From Telluribacter humicola (GTDB lineage: Bacteria > Bacteroidota > Bacteroidia > Cytophagales > Spirosomataceae): 64,000 nt of DNA. This document shows positions 8,191 through 17,430 of the stretch, in pieces. A program made the translations under genes and the position numbers. The notes below the pieces were generated by a model. It was not told where the DNA came from and did no database searches. It saw only the letters and a program-made list of their open reading frames with translations. The stretch lies in contig NZ_JAFIQT010000001.1 of NCBI RefSeq assembly GCF_017355935.1, positions 1,550,001-1,614,000 on the forward strand, given 5' to 3'. Position 1 is the stretch's first letter; every line of letters starts with the position of its first letter.

Positions 8191-9411
8191 TTAATGAGCA
8201 GGCCGCTCGGGGGCAGGAGCGGAGGCGTGGTACTCGTTCTGGATGATCTCCGCGTAATTGTTGAGTAGTTCAACTACCCGTTCCCGACTTTTTGATCGCA
8301 CTACGCAACCTACGTGGTACTCTTCCTGCATAGTCCACACTACTTCCGGTGCGCTGAAAGGCGCCAGGTCCGGCCACTGCTGGCGCGCCAGCGAAATAAT
8401 AATGCCTGAGTACTCGTTGCGGATAGGGGCCAGCTTGTACTTTTCGCTCTCCCCGTGCGCTACCGCGGTTTCCATCTTGGCCCACTCCCGCCACAGATTT
8501 ACTCCCGACGAGGCCTCTACCATATCAGCCAGGTGGGCTCCGCCTACGCGGGAAGAGGTTTCGAGGAAGTAGTACTGACCATCTTCGTGGCTCCGGATTA
8601 TTTCGGTATGCGAGGCACTGTGCTGCATACCGAAGGCCTTCAGTACATCTATGGTCATGGTCTCGAGGGCACGCGACTCGGAGGTATTAAAAGGTACCGT
8701 AACCGATCGGAATATCCCTCCGCCATGCGCCACATCGTAGGGCGGTGCTATGTACTGATTGGACCAGATGAAAATGACCCGCCCATTCATCGACAGGGAG
8801 TCGACGTGGTACACCTCACCCGGCTTGTACTGCTCGACCAGGTACTCATGGCGTCGGTCGCCCAGGTTGTGGATGACTTCCCAGAGCTCTTCGGTGGTAT
8901 GTAGTTTTTTGATACCCGTAGACGAAGCCTCCGAACGAGGCTTAATCATCCAGGGGCCGGGCGTACGCTCGGTAAACTGGTGGATGGCAAAGTCGTTGAA
9001 CAAGGCTGAGAAAGCCGGAATGCGAATACCAGCCTCGGCGGCCTTGGCCCGCATGGCCAGCTTATCGCGGAAGTAGCGGGCCGTTGTCTGTCCCATACCC
9101 GGTATACGAAAGGCTTCACGTAGCAGGGCTGCTTTCTCTACATCAAAGTCATCCAGCGCTACTATACGGTCTACGGGTCGGGTGCGCATGACGTACGCCA
9201 GGCCTTTGATAACATTCTGCATGTTGTAGCTACCGTCCGATTCTTCTTCCATATAGAAGAAGTCATCTATGGAATCGCGTACCCAGGTCCGGCCTTCCAG
9301 CTTTTTGTTGGTAAGCAGAAATACGGTATTGCCGGCTTCCTTGCAGGCTTTGAGAAAGTCGTTCCCTTTGAAGTATGACGATATACAAAGAAAAGTGAGA
9401 GGTCGTGGCAT
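8191..9411 (-). CDS. ATP-grasp domain protein
   Basis: A 406-residue cytoplasmic protein. The frame opens at 9525, but ATG 9411 (MPRPLTFLCIS) is chosen because it begins the first beta strand and lies about 40 bp after a -7 element. The ATP-grasp features are a lysine in PWMIKPRSEASSTGI, the EQYKPGEVYHVDS stretch and a metal-binding end YYFLETSSRVGG. The family joins a carboxylate to an amine or thiol using ATP, as in carnosine synthase-like and peptide ligases. Product unknown. The small lipoprotein gene follows in the same transcript. Confidence 0.8.
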   Translation of the reverse strand: MPRPLTFLCISSYFKGNDFLKACKEAGNTVFLLTNKKLEGRTWVRDSIDDFFYMEEESDGSYNMQNVIKGLAYVMRTRPVDRIVALDDFDVEKAALLREAFRIPGMGQTTARYFRDKLAMRAKAAEAGIRIPAFSALFNDFAIHQFTERTPGPWMIKPRSEASSTGIKKLHTTEELWEVIHNLGDRRHEYLVEQYKPGEVYHVDSLSMNGRVIFIWSNQYIAPPYDVAHGGGIFRSVTVPFNTSESRALETMTIDVLKAFGMQHSASHTEIIRSHEDGQYYFLETSSRVGGAHLADMVEASSGVNLWREWAKMETAVAHGESEKYKLAPIRNEYSGIIISLARQQWPDLAPFSAPEVVWTMQEEYHVGCVVRSKSRERVVELLNNYAEIIQNEYHASAPAPERPAH

Positions 9412-9450
9412 GGTGTAGGCTGATTTAGGAATCTCTGTTTGTCGTTTTAC

Positions 9451-9458
9451 CAAATATA
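9451..9458 (-). promoter_or_regulatory. -7 promoter element of the ATP-grasp gene
   Basis: On the minus strand this reads TATATTTG, an exact match to the Bacteroidota -7 consensus TAnnTTTG, about 40 bp before the chosen ATG. No clear -33 TTG at the usual spacing. Confidence 0.5.
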
Positions 9459-9633
9459 GAGAATATTGGATGTATGAGCCACCGAGCCAATGGCGAATAA
9501 GCGAAAGTGCGAAATAAACTTTCACTTCTCAACCCGAAAATGTCGGGTACCGGGCCTACCGCATCAATGAATGTATTACACTGTGTTTTACCTAAGCTAA
9601 TACAATCATCAGCAATCAACACCCGATGAACTC

Positions 9634-11028
9634 TTAACCGACTAGCCCCTCCAGGTACTGGCGCAGGAGCCGCACTCCGTAAGCGGTACCTGCCCGGTTG
9701 GGTATAAACTCAGCGTCGCCGAAGGCGGTACCGGCTATGTCCAGATGCGCCCAGACGGGATGCTCATCCGTAAATACTTCCAGAAACTTAGCGGCGACAA
9801 TAGCACCGGCCAGGGGCTTGCCGTGGAAATTTTTGACATCAGCGATATCGGAGCTGATCTCTTCTTTGTAGTCGTCCCAGATGGGTAGGCGCCATACCCG
9901 CTCACCGGTTGTTTCGGCGGCCACAGTGAGTTGGGAGGCCAGGTCATCGTTATTGGTAAAAAGGCCGGCGGCGTGGTAACCCAGCGTCTGGATAACGCTG
10001 CCGGTCAGGGTGGCGAGGTCAATAAGTACATCGGGCTTGAGCTCCCTGACGGCGTAGCTAAGGCCGTCGGCCAGGACCAACCTGCCCTCCGCATCGGTAT
10101 CAATGACTTCAATGGTCTTGCCGGCATACGAGTCTATTACATCTCCCGGCTTGGTACTGGCTCCGTCCACGCAGTTTTCGGTGGATGGGATGATACCCAG
10201 CACCCGTACCGGCAGCTTCAGCCGGGCCGCCAGTTCTACGGCACCTAGTACGGCTCCCGCTCCGCCCATATCACTCTTCATCAGGTGCATATTGGCGGAA
10301 GGCTTTATGGAGATACCTCCGGTGTCAAAGGTGATACCCTTACCTACCAGCGCAACGGTCTTTTCGTATTTCTCGGGGGTATAGTCGGTCAGGATCATGA
10401 CCGGAGGCTCCACACTACCTTTGTTGACCGACAACAGCGCATGCATACCCATGGCCTGCAGGGCATCCTCTTCCAGTACTGTAACGCGGTAGCCGTACTG
10501 CCGACCCGACTCCAGGGCCCACTCGGCCAGTACACGCGGCGGCTTCTTATTACCCGGACTGTTCATCAGGTCCATGATCCGCATTTGTACCAGAGCCGTT
10601 TCGTGGGCCTTACGAATAGTCTTGTCTACTTCGTGAGTAGCTTCTGTTTCTGTCCAGATGTGCAGCTGTCCTTTTTCGCCGTAGAGGGGGGAGAGGGGCT
10701 TTCGGTCCGATTTGTATAGCTGAATGTTATAACCGCCAAGTACCACACCGGTAACGGCGGCTTCTACCCAGTCCAGAGACTGGTTACGGAGGTCCAGTAC
10801 CAACTGAGCCGGCCAGCGCTCTTTGCGCTTATGAAAGAGCAGACGGACTGTTTTTAGTATTCCGGCGGTAGTGGGCTTCTTCCCCAGACCCAGCCAGAGC
10901 TCTTTCTCAGAAGGCCACCAGGTTTCATTTTTCTCGGCTTTGAAGTGTGCATGACTGGCCGGAGCCTCTTCAAAAAGCTGGATAAGCAACTGTGACTCGT
11001 CCCTGTTCTGGACTCGTGATATATTCAT
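9634..11028 (-). CDS. pepA: leucyl aminopeptidase (M17)
   Basis: A 464-residue M17 metallo-aminopeptidase that removes N-terminal residues from peptides in the cytoplasm, working as a hexamer with two metal ions. All key residues are present: K230 and D235 in GKGITFDTGG, K242, D253 in MKSDMGGA, and D312, E314, R316 in DTDAEGRL. Their spacing equals that of E. coli PepA (K270, D275, K282, D293, D352, E354, R356) with a constant offset of 40. The first position of the usual NTDAEGR is Asp here. It is monocistronic by spacing. The symbol is by family; paralogues are common in this phylum. Confidence 0.9.
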   Translation of the reverse strand: MNISRVQNRDESQLLIQLFEEAPASHAHFKAEKNETWWPSEKELWLGLGKKPTTAGILKTVRLLFHKRKERWPAQLVLDLRNQSLDWVEAAVTGVVLGGYNIQLYKSDRKPLSPLYGEKGQLHIWTETEATHEVDKTIRKAHETALVQMRIMDLMNSPGNKKPPRVLAEWALESGRQYGYRVTVLEEDALQAMGMHALLSVNKGSVEPPVMILTDYTPEKYEKTVALVGKGITFDTGGISIKPSANMHLMKSDMGGAGAVLGAVELAARLKLPVRVLGIIPSTENCVDGASTKPGDVIDSYAGKTIEVIDTDAEGRLVLADGLSYAVRELKPDVLIDLATLTGSVIQTLGYHAAGLFTNNDDLASQLTVAAETTGERVWRLPIWDDYKEEISSDIADVKNFHGKPLAGAIVAAKFLEVFTDEHPVWAHLDIAGTAFGDAEFIPNRAGTAYGVRLLRQYLEGLVG

Positions 11029-11191
11029 AGCAGGTAGTAGTATAGGTAGACAGGTTCAGACAAAGTAGAAAAAATCACTCGATAGTTCGTCAGGTACCCG
11101 GTATTGACGAAACCAGTATGGATGTACCTCTCATAATTAATTTCCCTGAGCAGGATTTTGTTTTGAACTTCTACGATCGGCTACTATTCTA

Positions 11192-12199
11192 CTACTTCAG
11201 GTACTTCTTCAGAGCCTCCATTTCCTGAGCCGGAGCGGCCCGCTTGTAGAGGATACGGTATACCGCTTCTGTGATGGGCATTTCCACCCCGTAGTTTTTG
11301 TTCATGGTTTGAATGCTATTGGCGGCGTAGTAGCCTTCGGCAATCATTTTCATTTCCAGCTGGGCGGCTTTTACGCTGTAACCACGGCCGATCATATTGC
11401 CAAACAACCGGTTACGGCTAAACTGTGAGTAGGCTGTAACCAGCAGGTCGCCTAGGTAGGCCGACGAACTCAGATCACGCTCCCGGGGGTCAACGGCTGT
11501 GACAAAGCGGCGGATCTCCTGCATGGCGTTAGATACCATCACGGCCTGGAAGTTATCACCGTAGCCAATACCGTGTGTAATGCCGCAAGCCAGTGCTACG
11601 ATGTTTTTCATCACGGCGGCGTATTCTACTCCGTACAGGTCCGTCAATGGATGGGCCGTAACATAGCGGCAAGTCATGAGCCGGGCGAAGTCCTCAGCGC
11701 AGCTATGGCCGGTGGAGGCAATGGTCAGATAACTTTGCTTCTCGAGGGCTACCTCCTCGGCGTGACATGGACCCGCTATGACGCATATATCGTCCATAGG
11801 TACTTCAAAAGTACTTTCGACCCAGTCGGTGACCAGTTGATTACTGGTAGGTACCATGCCCTTAATGGCTGAAACAATCCGTTTGCCGCGGAGGTGTTCG
11901 GCAGTGAGTTCCTGCATGGGCTCCTGCACAAAGGCTGCCGGTATGGCAAGTATAACATAGGTAGCTTCCCGTACCGCATCCCGGATTTTTTCACACACCT
12001 TTACTTTTTTGGGAGGTAGGTATACGTCGCTCAGGTAGCTGGGGTTGTGGTGGTAGGTACGGATATGGGCAATGTCTTCGGCGTTACGGAGCCACCAGCG
12101 TACCTGGACGTTGGGTTGTTCGCAAAGGATTTTTACGAGGGCGGTGGCCCAGCTTCCGCCTCCTACGACGGCAATTTTTTCCGGAGATGTGATGCTCAT
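11192..12199 (-). CDS. gpsA: glycerol-3-phosphate dehydrogenase [NAD(P)+]
   Basis: Converts dihydroxyacetone phosphate to sn-glycerol-3-phosphate for phospholipid synthesis in the cytoplasm. The start chosen is ATG 12199 (MSITSPEKIAVVGGG), which puts the Rossmann motif GGGSWATAL at about residue 13; the frame itself opens at 12238. Other family marks are SAIKGM, VIAGPCHAEEV (the usual GPSHAEEV region) and KNIVALACGI with the catalytic lysine. 335 residues, normal length. Alone on the minus strand, with no clear terminator visible after it. Confidence 0.93.
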   Translation of the reverse strand: MSITSPEKIAVVGGGSWATALVKILCEQPNVQVRWWLRNAEDIAHIRTYHHNPSYLSDVYLPPKKVKVCEKIRDAVREATYVILAIPAAFVQEPMQELTAEHLRGKRIVSAIKGMVPTSNQLVTDWVESTFEVPMDDICVIAGPCHAEEVALEKQSYLTIASTGHSCAEDFARLMTCRYVTAHPLTDLYGVEYAAVMKNIVALACGITHGIGYGDNFQAVMVSNAMQEIRRFVTAVDPRERDLSSSAYLGDLLVTAYSQFSRNRLFGNMIGRGYSVKAAQLEMKMIAEGYYAANSIQTMNKNYGVEMPITEAVYRILYKRAAPAQEMEALKKYLK

Positions 12200-12543
12200 A
12201 GGTACTTTCCAGGTGAATACTGAGATAGGTAACTCCAATCAGGCCACAGCCCAAAGGAGACCACTCACTTTCAAAGGTGCTAATTTCTGTTTTAGGGGCT
12301 AAAACTACGCTTCCTTCATGGAAGCAGCCCCTTATTTAACCAAAATCTTTTCAATATGGCACAAAATGAAGGTATAATTCAGCGGGCAGGGAAGCAGAGA
12401 AGCAGAAAGGGTAGCGGTAGCAATAGTAGCAAAACAGGGGAGTCGGGGCAGGCAAGAAGAAAAATCCTCGCGGCAGGTGCCACGAGGATTTCCATCTTCT
12501 TAACCTAAACTAAATCGAATTATGTAGTTACAACGCTCTACTT
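12200..12543. other. intergenic region between gpsA and the efflux pair
   Basis: About 340 bases. It holds the terminator at 12462-12491 and a small hairpin at 12309-12325. A 50-codon open frame from ATG at about 12356 is rich in Ser, Gly, Arg and Lys and runs through the terminator, so it is not called as a gene. No clear TAnnTTTG promoter for gpsA was seen. Confidence 0.4.
12462..12491 (-). terminator. intrinsic terminator of the tolC-hlyD operon
   Basis: 9-bp arms (12462-12470 with 12483-12491) with an inner GGCA/TGCC pairing in the loop; on the minus strand the stem is followed by TTTTTC. It lies 52 bp past the HlyD-family stop. Confidence 0.85.
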
Positions 12544-13953
12544 TCAGTTTTCATTGGATGATTTCTGGTCTTTTTTCGCTTCCGGTTGCTTTTTTTGTAT
12601 TAAGTCACCGTCACTGAGACGTTTAGAGATCACTGCAAAAGGTCCGGAAACTACCACTTCGCCTGCAGAAACACCTGATACTATTTCAATATTCTCAAAG
12701 TCACTGATGCCCGTTGTAACCTCCCGACGCTGTGCCTTCCCTTCTTTTTGTACAAATACAACCTCCTGAATAGGGGCCGCTTTGGTCGGAGTAGTGGCCT
12801 GCTGGTTAGCGGGGGCCGGCTGTTGTCCCTGAGGGGCTGGTTGGGCAGCGGTCGTATCGCGGGTGGTTACAGCAGCTATGGGTACAGATAGTACATTAGC
12901 CTTTCGCTCCGTAATAATATCAACGGAAGCTGTCATACCCGGTTTGAATGGATAGTTTTTCTTTCCTCTTTTGGGCATCAGGTCGCGGAAAGACTCGTTC
13001 ATGATCCGGATTTTTACTTCAAACTCTGTGACGGCATCGGCGGCGGAAGAGAGTGAAGCTGATGCCCCGGAGGCAGCTAAGCCGCTGGCTGTATTCGCGA
13101 TTTCGGTCACTACCCCTTTGAACTTACGGTCGGTAGAGCTGTAAGCATCCACATCTATTTCGGCGGTGTCGCCCAGCGCTACCCGTACGATATCATTCTC
13201 ATTAACATTCACGCGCACCTCCATATTGTTGAGGTTAGCAATACGCATCAGCTCGGTACCGGCCATCTGGGAAGTACCTACTACGCGTTCACCAATCTCG
13301 ACATTCAATAGTGATATAGTACCGCTTACTGGGGCGAAGATGGTCGTCTTACGTAGGTTTTCGGCAGCATCCCGCAGGCCTGCTTCGGCACTGCGTATGT
13401 TGTACTGAGCGGCCTGTACATTGGCTTTGGCGGCCTCTATTTCCTGCTGAGCTACTTCGTAGTTGGCCCGGATCTGCTCAAAATCAGCGGCAGATACCAC
13501 TTTATCTTCAAATAGCTTCCGGTTGCGTTCAAAGTCGGCTTTGGCCCGGATCAGGCGGGCCTCAATCTGGGCCTGCTGGGCGCGGGCCTGCTCGAAGGAA
13601 GCCCGGCTGGAATTGACCGAAGCCTGGGCGCGGGCCATCTGCGATTCGTAGTTGTCAGGGCGGATTTTTAATAGTAGCTGGCCTTTTACTACGGAGTCTC
13701 CTTCTTCAACATACAGGCCTATAATTTCGCCTGATACATCCGGGCTGAGTTTCACTTCCACCTCGGGCTGTACGCGGCCCGAAGCACTGACCCGCTCTAT
13801 GATGTCTGTACGTTTTACCTGGGCAAGCTCCACCTCTATAGGTTTGGTCTGACCGATCCAGCCGACCTGCTTGGCTACAACCAGCCCGGCTACCAGTACC
13901 AGCACAATACCACCCAGTATCCACCACAAACGATTTGAAGATTTACGAGCCAT
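12544..13953 (-). CDS. HlyD-family periplasmic adaptor of a tripartite efflux pump
   Basis: A 469-residue membrane-fusion protein: N-terminal membrane anchor (WILGGIVLVLVAGLVVA, about 10-27), biotinyl-lipoyl half (VSASGRVQPEVEVKL...GEIIGLYVEEGDSV), a long alpha-helical hairpin rich in Ala, Gln and Glu (about 105-200), the second lipoyl half (TIFAPVSGTIS), a beta-barrel domain and a C-terminal tail with a Pro/Gln/Ala linker. It would bridge an inner-membrane pump and the TolC-like channel encoded just upstream (65-bp gap). No pump permease is in this window, so the partner must be elsewhere. MacA-like by sequence feel; substrate unknown. Confidence 0.9.
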   Translation of the reverse strand: MARKSSNRLWWILGGIVLVLVAGLVVAKQVGWIGQTKPIEVELAQVKRTDIIERVSASGRVQPEVEVKLSPDVSGEIIGLYVEEGDSVVKGQLLLKIRPDNYESQMARAQASVNSSRASFEQARAQQAQIEARLIRAKADFERNRKLFEDKVVSAADFEQIRANYEVAQQEIEAAKANVQAAQYNIRSAEAGLRDAAENLRKTTIFAPVSGTISLLNVEIGERVVGTSQMAGTELMRIANLNNMEVRVNVNENDIVRVALGDTAEIDVDAYSSTDRKFKGVVTEIANTASGLAASGASASLSSAADAVTEFEVKIRIMNESFRDLMPKRGKKNYPFKPGMTASVDIITERKANVLSVPIAAVTTRDTTAAQPAPQGQQPAPANQQATTPTKAAPIQEVVFVQKEGKAQRREVTTGISDFENIEIVSGVSAGEVVVSGPFAVISKRLSDGDLIQKKQPEAKKDQKSSNEN

Positions 13954-14018
13954 AATTAGTAGATTGTTTAATGGTCAATGAGGGTACGTCTTAATCATCT
14001 TGTATACCTGTTGCCCGA

Positions 14019-15521
14019 CTATTCAGACAGAGGTTTGTTCATATAAAAGTCCAGTACTTTGGTTCGGAATACGTAATCATATTTTGCCTGGACCAGATTT
14101 GCCCGGGAGCGGTCAAGGTTGGCTTTGGCAATGTTGTATTCTACGGAGTTGATCGCGCCAACGCCAAACCGGCTCTCAGCTACCCGAAAGGCTTCCTCCT
14201 GCGCCCTGACCTGATTAAGCGTAGCTACATAGCGTTTGGCGGCGTTAGTCATATCTATGTAGGCCTGCTCCACGTTCTGCCTGATCTGTTGCCGCACAAT
14301 CTGCGACTGGTATTCGATGTTCTGCTGCTGAATTCTGGCATTAGCAATCTGGTACTTGGTCTGGTAATTGGTAAAGATGGGGATACGCAGACTAAGGTTC
14401 AGCGAGGAGTTACGGTTGAAGTCAAGCTGGTCCAGGTACCCAAACTGTCGGATCGAACCATTGGGAACTGTGACAATGTCTACGACCGGAACACGAAAGC
14501 CGTTGGCTTCTACAAAACGGGTACTGGAAGGTACCTCCATGGTACGGGAGCCGCTTCCGTCGGCCACAAAACGTTCGCTGGGGGCAGCACTGGAATAGGC
14601 GGTGCTGATGCCTCCATTCAGCAGGAGGGTAGGGAGCCGGACTCCCTTGGCTATTTCCACCCCCTTGGCTGCGGCAGCAATCCGAAGCTCGGCAGCCTGC
14701 ATCTGCGGCAGGTTCCGGACAGCCGTCTCAAATACCTCCTGGGCGGTGGCATCATAGGCCGCCAGACCAGGATCACCAATGGTCATAGGGGCTACCTCTA
14801 TATCCTGTCCACCGGGCAGGTTCATCAGTTGCTTGAGGGTGAGCTTGGATGACTCCAGATTGTTCTGGGCATTGACCAGCGACAGCTCGTCATTGGCCAG
14901 TTGGGCTCTCAGATCAAACAGGTTACTCTCCGCCAGCGAGCCCGCCTGAACCAGTTTCTGGGTGCGGTCCAGCTGTAGCTGGGTAGCTTCTACCTGCCGC
15001 TGAGCTACTTCAATGAGCTCCTTGTTACCCAGTACCTGCAGATAGCCCAGTGCCACGTTCAGCATGATATCATTGCGGGTAGCCGCCAGGTCTTTTTGAC
15101 TGGCCTGCAGGGTAAGGTTATTCTGTCGGATAGAGTTCTGTATCTGAAAACCATTAAACAGCGTGGCACTGCTCCCCAGCTGGTAGTTGTTAAAGGCAAT
15201 GTTCTGCTGAACAAACTGGTTGGTAAAGGGGTCAATGTTACGACCAAAGCTAAATCCCTGCGAGGCGCTGAAGCTCAGGCTGGGCCAGCGCTGCCACTTC
15301 GACTGCTCATAGATATTGCCATTGGACTGCACCTGCAGTTCGGCTTGCTTGACCTGGGGGTTATTACTCAGGGCTATGCCCAGACACTCTTCGAGCGTGA
15401 GAGGACGGTCAGGAACTGTAACCTGGTTTTGTACTGTAACCTGTGCCTTGACTTCTGGTAGGTACCAGCCACCTGACAGTAGCATCAGGCCAATTACGAA
15501 CTTCCGTATAAAATGACTCAT
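14019..15521 (-). CDS. TolC-family outer membrane efflux protein
   Basis: A 500-residue protein with signal peptide (about 1-26, GGWYLPEVKAQ) and the two repeated coiled-coil halves of outer membrane efflux channels. Typical stretches are LTLEECLGIALSNNPQVKQAELQVQ near the start and SVEYNIAKANLDRSRANLVQAKYDY near the end; IALSNNP is the classic first-repeat mark. It forms a trimeric outer-membrane and periplasmic tunnel. First gene of the operon with the HlyD-family adaptor. Confidence 0.92.
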   Translation of the reverse strand: MSHFIRKFVIGLMLLSGGWYLPEVKAQVTVQNQVTVPDRPLTLEECLGIALSNNPQVKQAELQVQSNGNIYEQSKWQRWPSLSFSASQGFSFGRNIDPFTNQFVQQNIAFNNYQLGSSATLFNGFQIQNSIRQNNLTLQASQKDLAATRNDIMLNVALGYLQVLGNKELIEVAQRQVEATQLQLDRTQKLVQAGSLAESNLFDLRAQLANDELSLVNAQNNLESSKLTLKQLMNLPGGQDIEVAPMTIGDPGLAAYDATAQEVFETAVRNLPQMQAAELRIAAAAKGVEIAKGVRLPTLLLNGGISTAYSSAAPSERFVADGSGSRTMEVPSSTRFVEANGFRVPVVDIVTVPNGSIRQFGYLDQLDFNRNSSLNLSLRIPIFTNYQTKYQIANARIQQQNIEYQSQIVRQQIRQNVEQAYIDMTNAAKRYVATLNQVRAQEEAFRVAESRFGVGAINSVEYNIAKANLDRSRANLVQAKYDYVFRTKVLDFYMNKPLSE

Positions 15522-15567
15522 GGAATGATGCAGTTTGACAATTTCAATATTACACGATCAATAGTAA

Positions 15568-15594
15568 ACCGCCCATCCGTTTGGGACGGGCGGT
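15568..15594 (-). terminator. hairpin downstream of menA
   Basis: 11-bp arms (15568-15578 with 15584-15594), 5-nt loop. The stem is fully paired only as minus-strand RNA, where one position is a G-U pair; on the plus strand it is an A-C mismatch. This points to the menA transcript rather than a plus-strand one. The T-run is weak. Confidence 0.6.
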
Positions 15595-15760
15595 CAAATA
15601 GGTTGTAATAACGGGGAATAAGGCTGATTAGTTAGAACAAGGCAGGTTCCAGATCGGCCAGTAATACGCTTCCATTAAATGAGAAGTAGCAGTAACAGGA
15701 TGATTATCAGGATGACAATCAACTTCTGGATTCAGGAAAGAATAAAGGCATTTTACGAGT

Positions 15761-16654
15761 CTACACTACCACTCCAATCCCGAACAGTACCACGAACAGG
15801 AGCGTCGACAGAGCCATCTGCTTGAGGTAAGGGTCCAGCTCGCTGGCACGGCGCAGGCGCGATACGGCCAGACCATTGCGGATAAAGAGCGGAAAGCTAA
15901 GCAGGAACAGGAGCTGGGTAAAATGAGTGTAGTTCAGGAGCGTGTAAAGCAGTATGCATCCCATACCCAGCGTGAGGATAGCCCAGTGGTAGCGCACGGC
16001 GCGTTCGCGGCCCAGACGTACAGGAATGGAATTTTTGCCCGTAGCCCGATCTGACTCAATGTCACGGATGTTGTTGATGTTCAGTACCGCTACTGCGAAC
16101 AGGCCACAACTGGTAGCGGGCAGGAACAGGTCCCAGTTCCAGACCAGCGTGTGCAGGTAGTAGCTACCCAGTACCCCCACCCAACCAAAGAAGATCAGTA
16201 CTGACAGGTCACCCAGACCCACGTAGCCGTAGGGGCGCTTGCCGGCGGTGTAGGTAATGGCCGCCGCGATGCAGGCCAGTCCCATACCCAGAAACACCCA
16301 GAAGGTATTGGCAGGAGCCCCCTGCAGAGCGATGTACAGCAGGCTTAGCCCTGATAGCAGCGAGAGCAACGAAAACAGGATGATGGCCCTGAGCATGCTT
16401 TGAGCCGTAATATGTCCGGCATGTACCGCCCGACGAGGCCCTTCGCGCAGATCAGTATCCTTGCCATTGACGGCGTCGCCGTAGTCGTTGGCGAAGTTAG
16501 AAAGTACCTGTAGGAATATGGTAGTAAGGGCACTCAGCAGAGCCACCGGCCAGTTGAGTTGCCCGTGGGCCGCAGCCAGAAAACTGCCCATCAGGATGCA
16601 CGAAAGTGCCAGGGGCAAAGTACGCGGGCGAGCCGCTTCGATCCAGGATTTCAT
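15761..16654 (-). CDS. menA: 1,4-dihydroxy-2-naphthoate polyprenyltransferase
   Basis: A 297-residue UbiA-superfamily membrane enzyme that prenylates 1,4-dihydroxy-2-naphthoate in menaquinone synthesis. It has about eight or nine hydrophobic spans; the first aspartate-rich motif is NFANDYGDAVNGKDTD (NDYxDxxxGxD type) and the second is the DIESDRATGK loop. N-terminus MKSWIEAARPRTLPLALS is characteristic of MenA. It indicates that the organism respires with menaquinone, consistent with the cytochrome bd genes at 49.6 kb. Confidence 0.93.
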   Translation of the reverse strand: MKSWIEAARPRTLPLALSCILMGSFLAAAHGQLNWPVALLSALTTIFLQVLSNFANDYGDAVNGKDTDLREGPRRAVHAGHITAQSMLRAIILFSLLSLLSGLSLLYIALQGAPANTFWVFLGMGLACIAAAITYTAGKRPYGYVGLGDLSVLIFFGWVGVLGSYYLHTLVWNWDLFLPATSCGLFAVAVLNINNIRDIESDRATGKNSIPVRLGRERAVRYHWAILTLGMGCILLYTLLNYTHFTQLLFLLSFPLFIRNGLAVSRLRRASELDPYLKQMALSTLLFVVLFGIGVVV

Positions 16655-16722
16655 TTGTAGAGGTGGTAGGCGTTATGCTTCAGGTAGTACTCCGAAACAT
16701 AACGCTTTTGGGTAAAAGTATC

Positions 16723-17307
16723 TTACAGGCCAACGGCCTTCTTAAACTCCGGGTCATTGGGCTTGACAGCCGAGGCAAAGAAGTGGGTAAGTTGTCCTTT
16801 CTCGTCCACCACGTACTTACAGAAGTTCCAGGTGGGTGCTTTGTCGTTCCAGCCGTTCAGGGACTTGGTCGACAGCCACTTGTACAGTGGGTGCTGATCG
16901 CTGCCGGTCACGCTGATCTTGTCGAACAACTGGAAGGTAACGCCGTAGTTCTTCTGGCAGAAGGTAGCGATCTCCTGCTCACTGCCGGGCTCCTGGCCTC
17001 CGAAGTTGTTAGCCGGAAAACCCAGTACAACTATCTTATCACCATACTTCTCGTGGAAAGCCTGCCAGTCGGCGTACTGTGGGGTAAAGCCGCACTCGGA
17101 GGCTACATTCAGGAGGACTACTTTTTTGCCTTTGTATTTTTTGAAATCGATCTCATCATCGCCAATGAGCGATTTCATCTTGAAGTTATAGAGCGTCTGT
17201 GAAGCTTCCACGGTAGTTTCTGGTCTCACTTTTACTTCTTTTTTATTTGCAAATAGTCCTGTGATCAGGGAAAACAGCATAAGGATTGCCAATTTAATGA
17301 ATTGCAT
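16723..17307 (-). CDS. secreted glutathione peroxidase family protein
   Basis: A 194-residue thiol peroxidase. An N-terminal hydrophobic segment (LAILMLFSLITGLFA) suggests export or anchoring. The peroxidatic Cys72 is in NVASECGFTPQY, Gln105 in NFGGQEPG, Trp in the WNFCKY motif; Cys117 (TFCQKNYGVTF) sits where thioredoxin-linked members keep the resolving Cys. It therefore probably reduces peroxides with thioredoxin-like donors. 68 bp downstream of the menA start and on the same strand; joint transcription with menA is possible. Confidence 0.9.
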   Translation of the reverse strand: MQFIKLAILMLFSLITGLFANKKEVKVRPETTVEASQTLYNFKMKSLIGDDEIDFKKYKGKKVVLLNVASECGFTPQYADWQAFHEKYGDKIVVLGFPANNFGGQEPGSEQEIATFCQKNYGVTFQLFDKISVTGSDQHPLYKWLSTKSLNGWNDKAPTWNFCKYVVDEKGQLTHFFASAVKPNDPEFKKAVGL

Positions 17308-17430
17308 AGGATAGAGAGGTTAGAGTGGTAACTTATTAGGTACTGGTACTATCTATACTGAAGCCTTTGTGCCAGAAGTGTAGACTTTATAAAGCTAATT
17401 ACTTACACCTGCTCGCTAACAGCTCTTTAC

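Noticed and set aside
9425-9622. 65-codon minus-strand frame upstream of the ATP-grasp gene
   Set aside because: Overlaps the promoter and has no recognisable sequence features.
12356-12508. 50-codon plus-strand frame rich in Arg, Lys, Ser, Gly
   Set aside because: Runs through the terminator of the efflux operon, no family, no promoter; probably chance.
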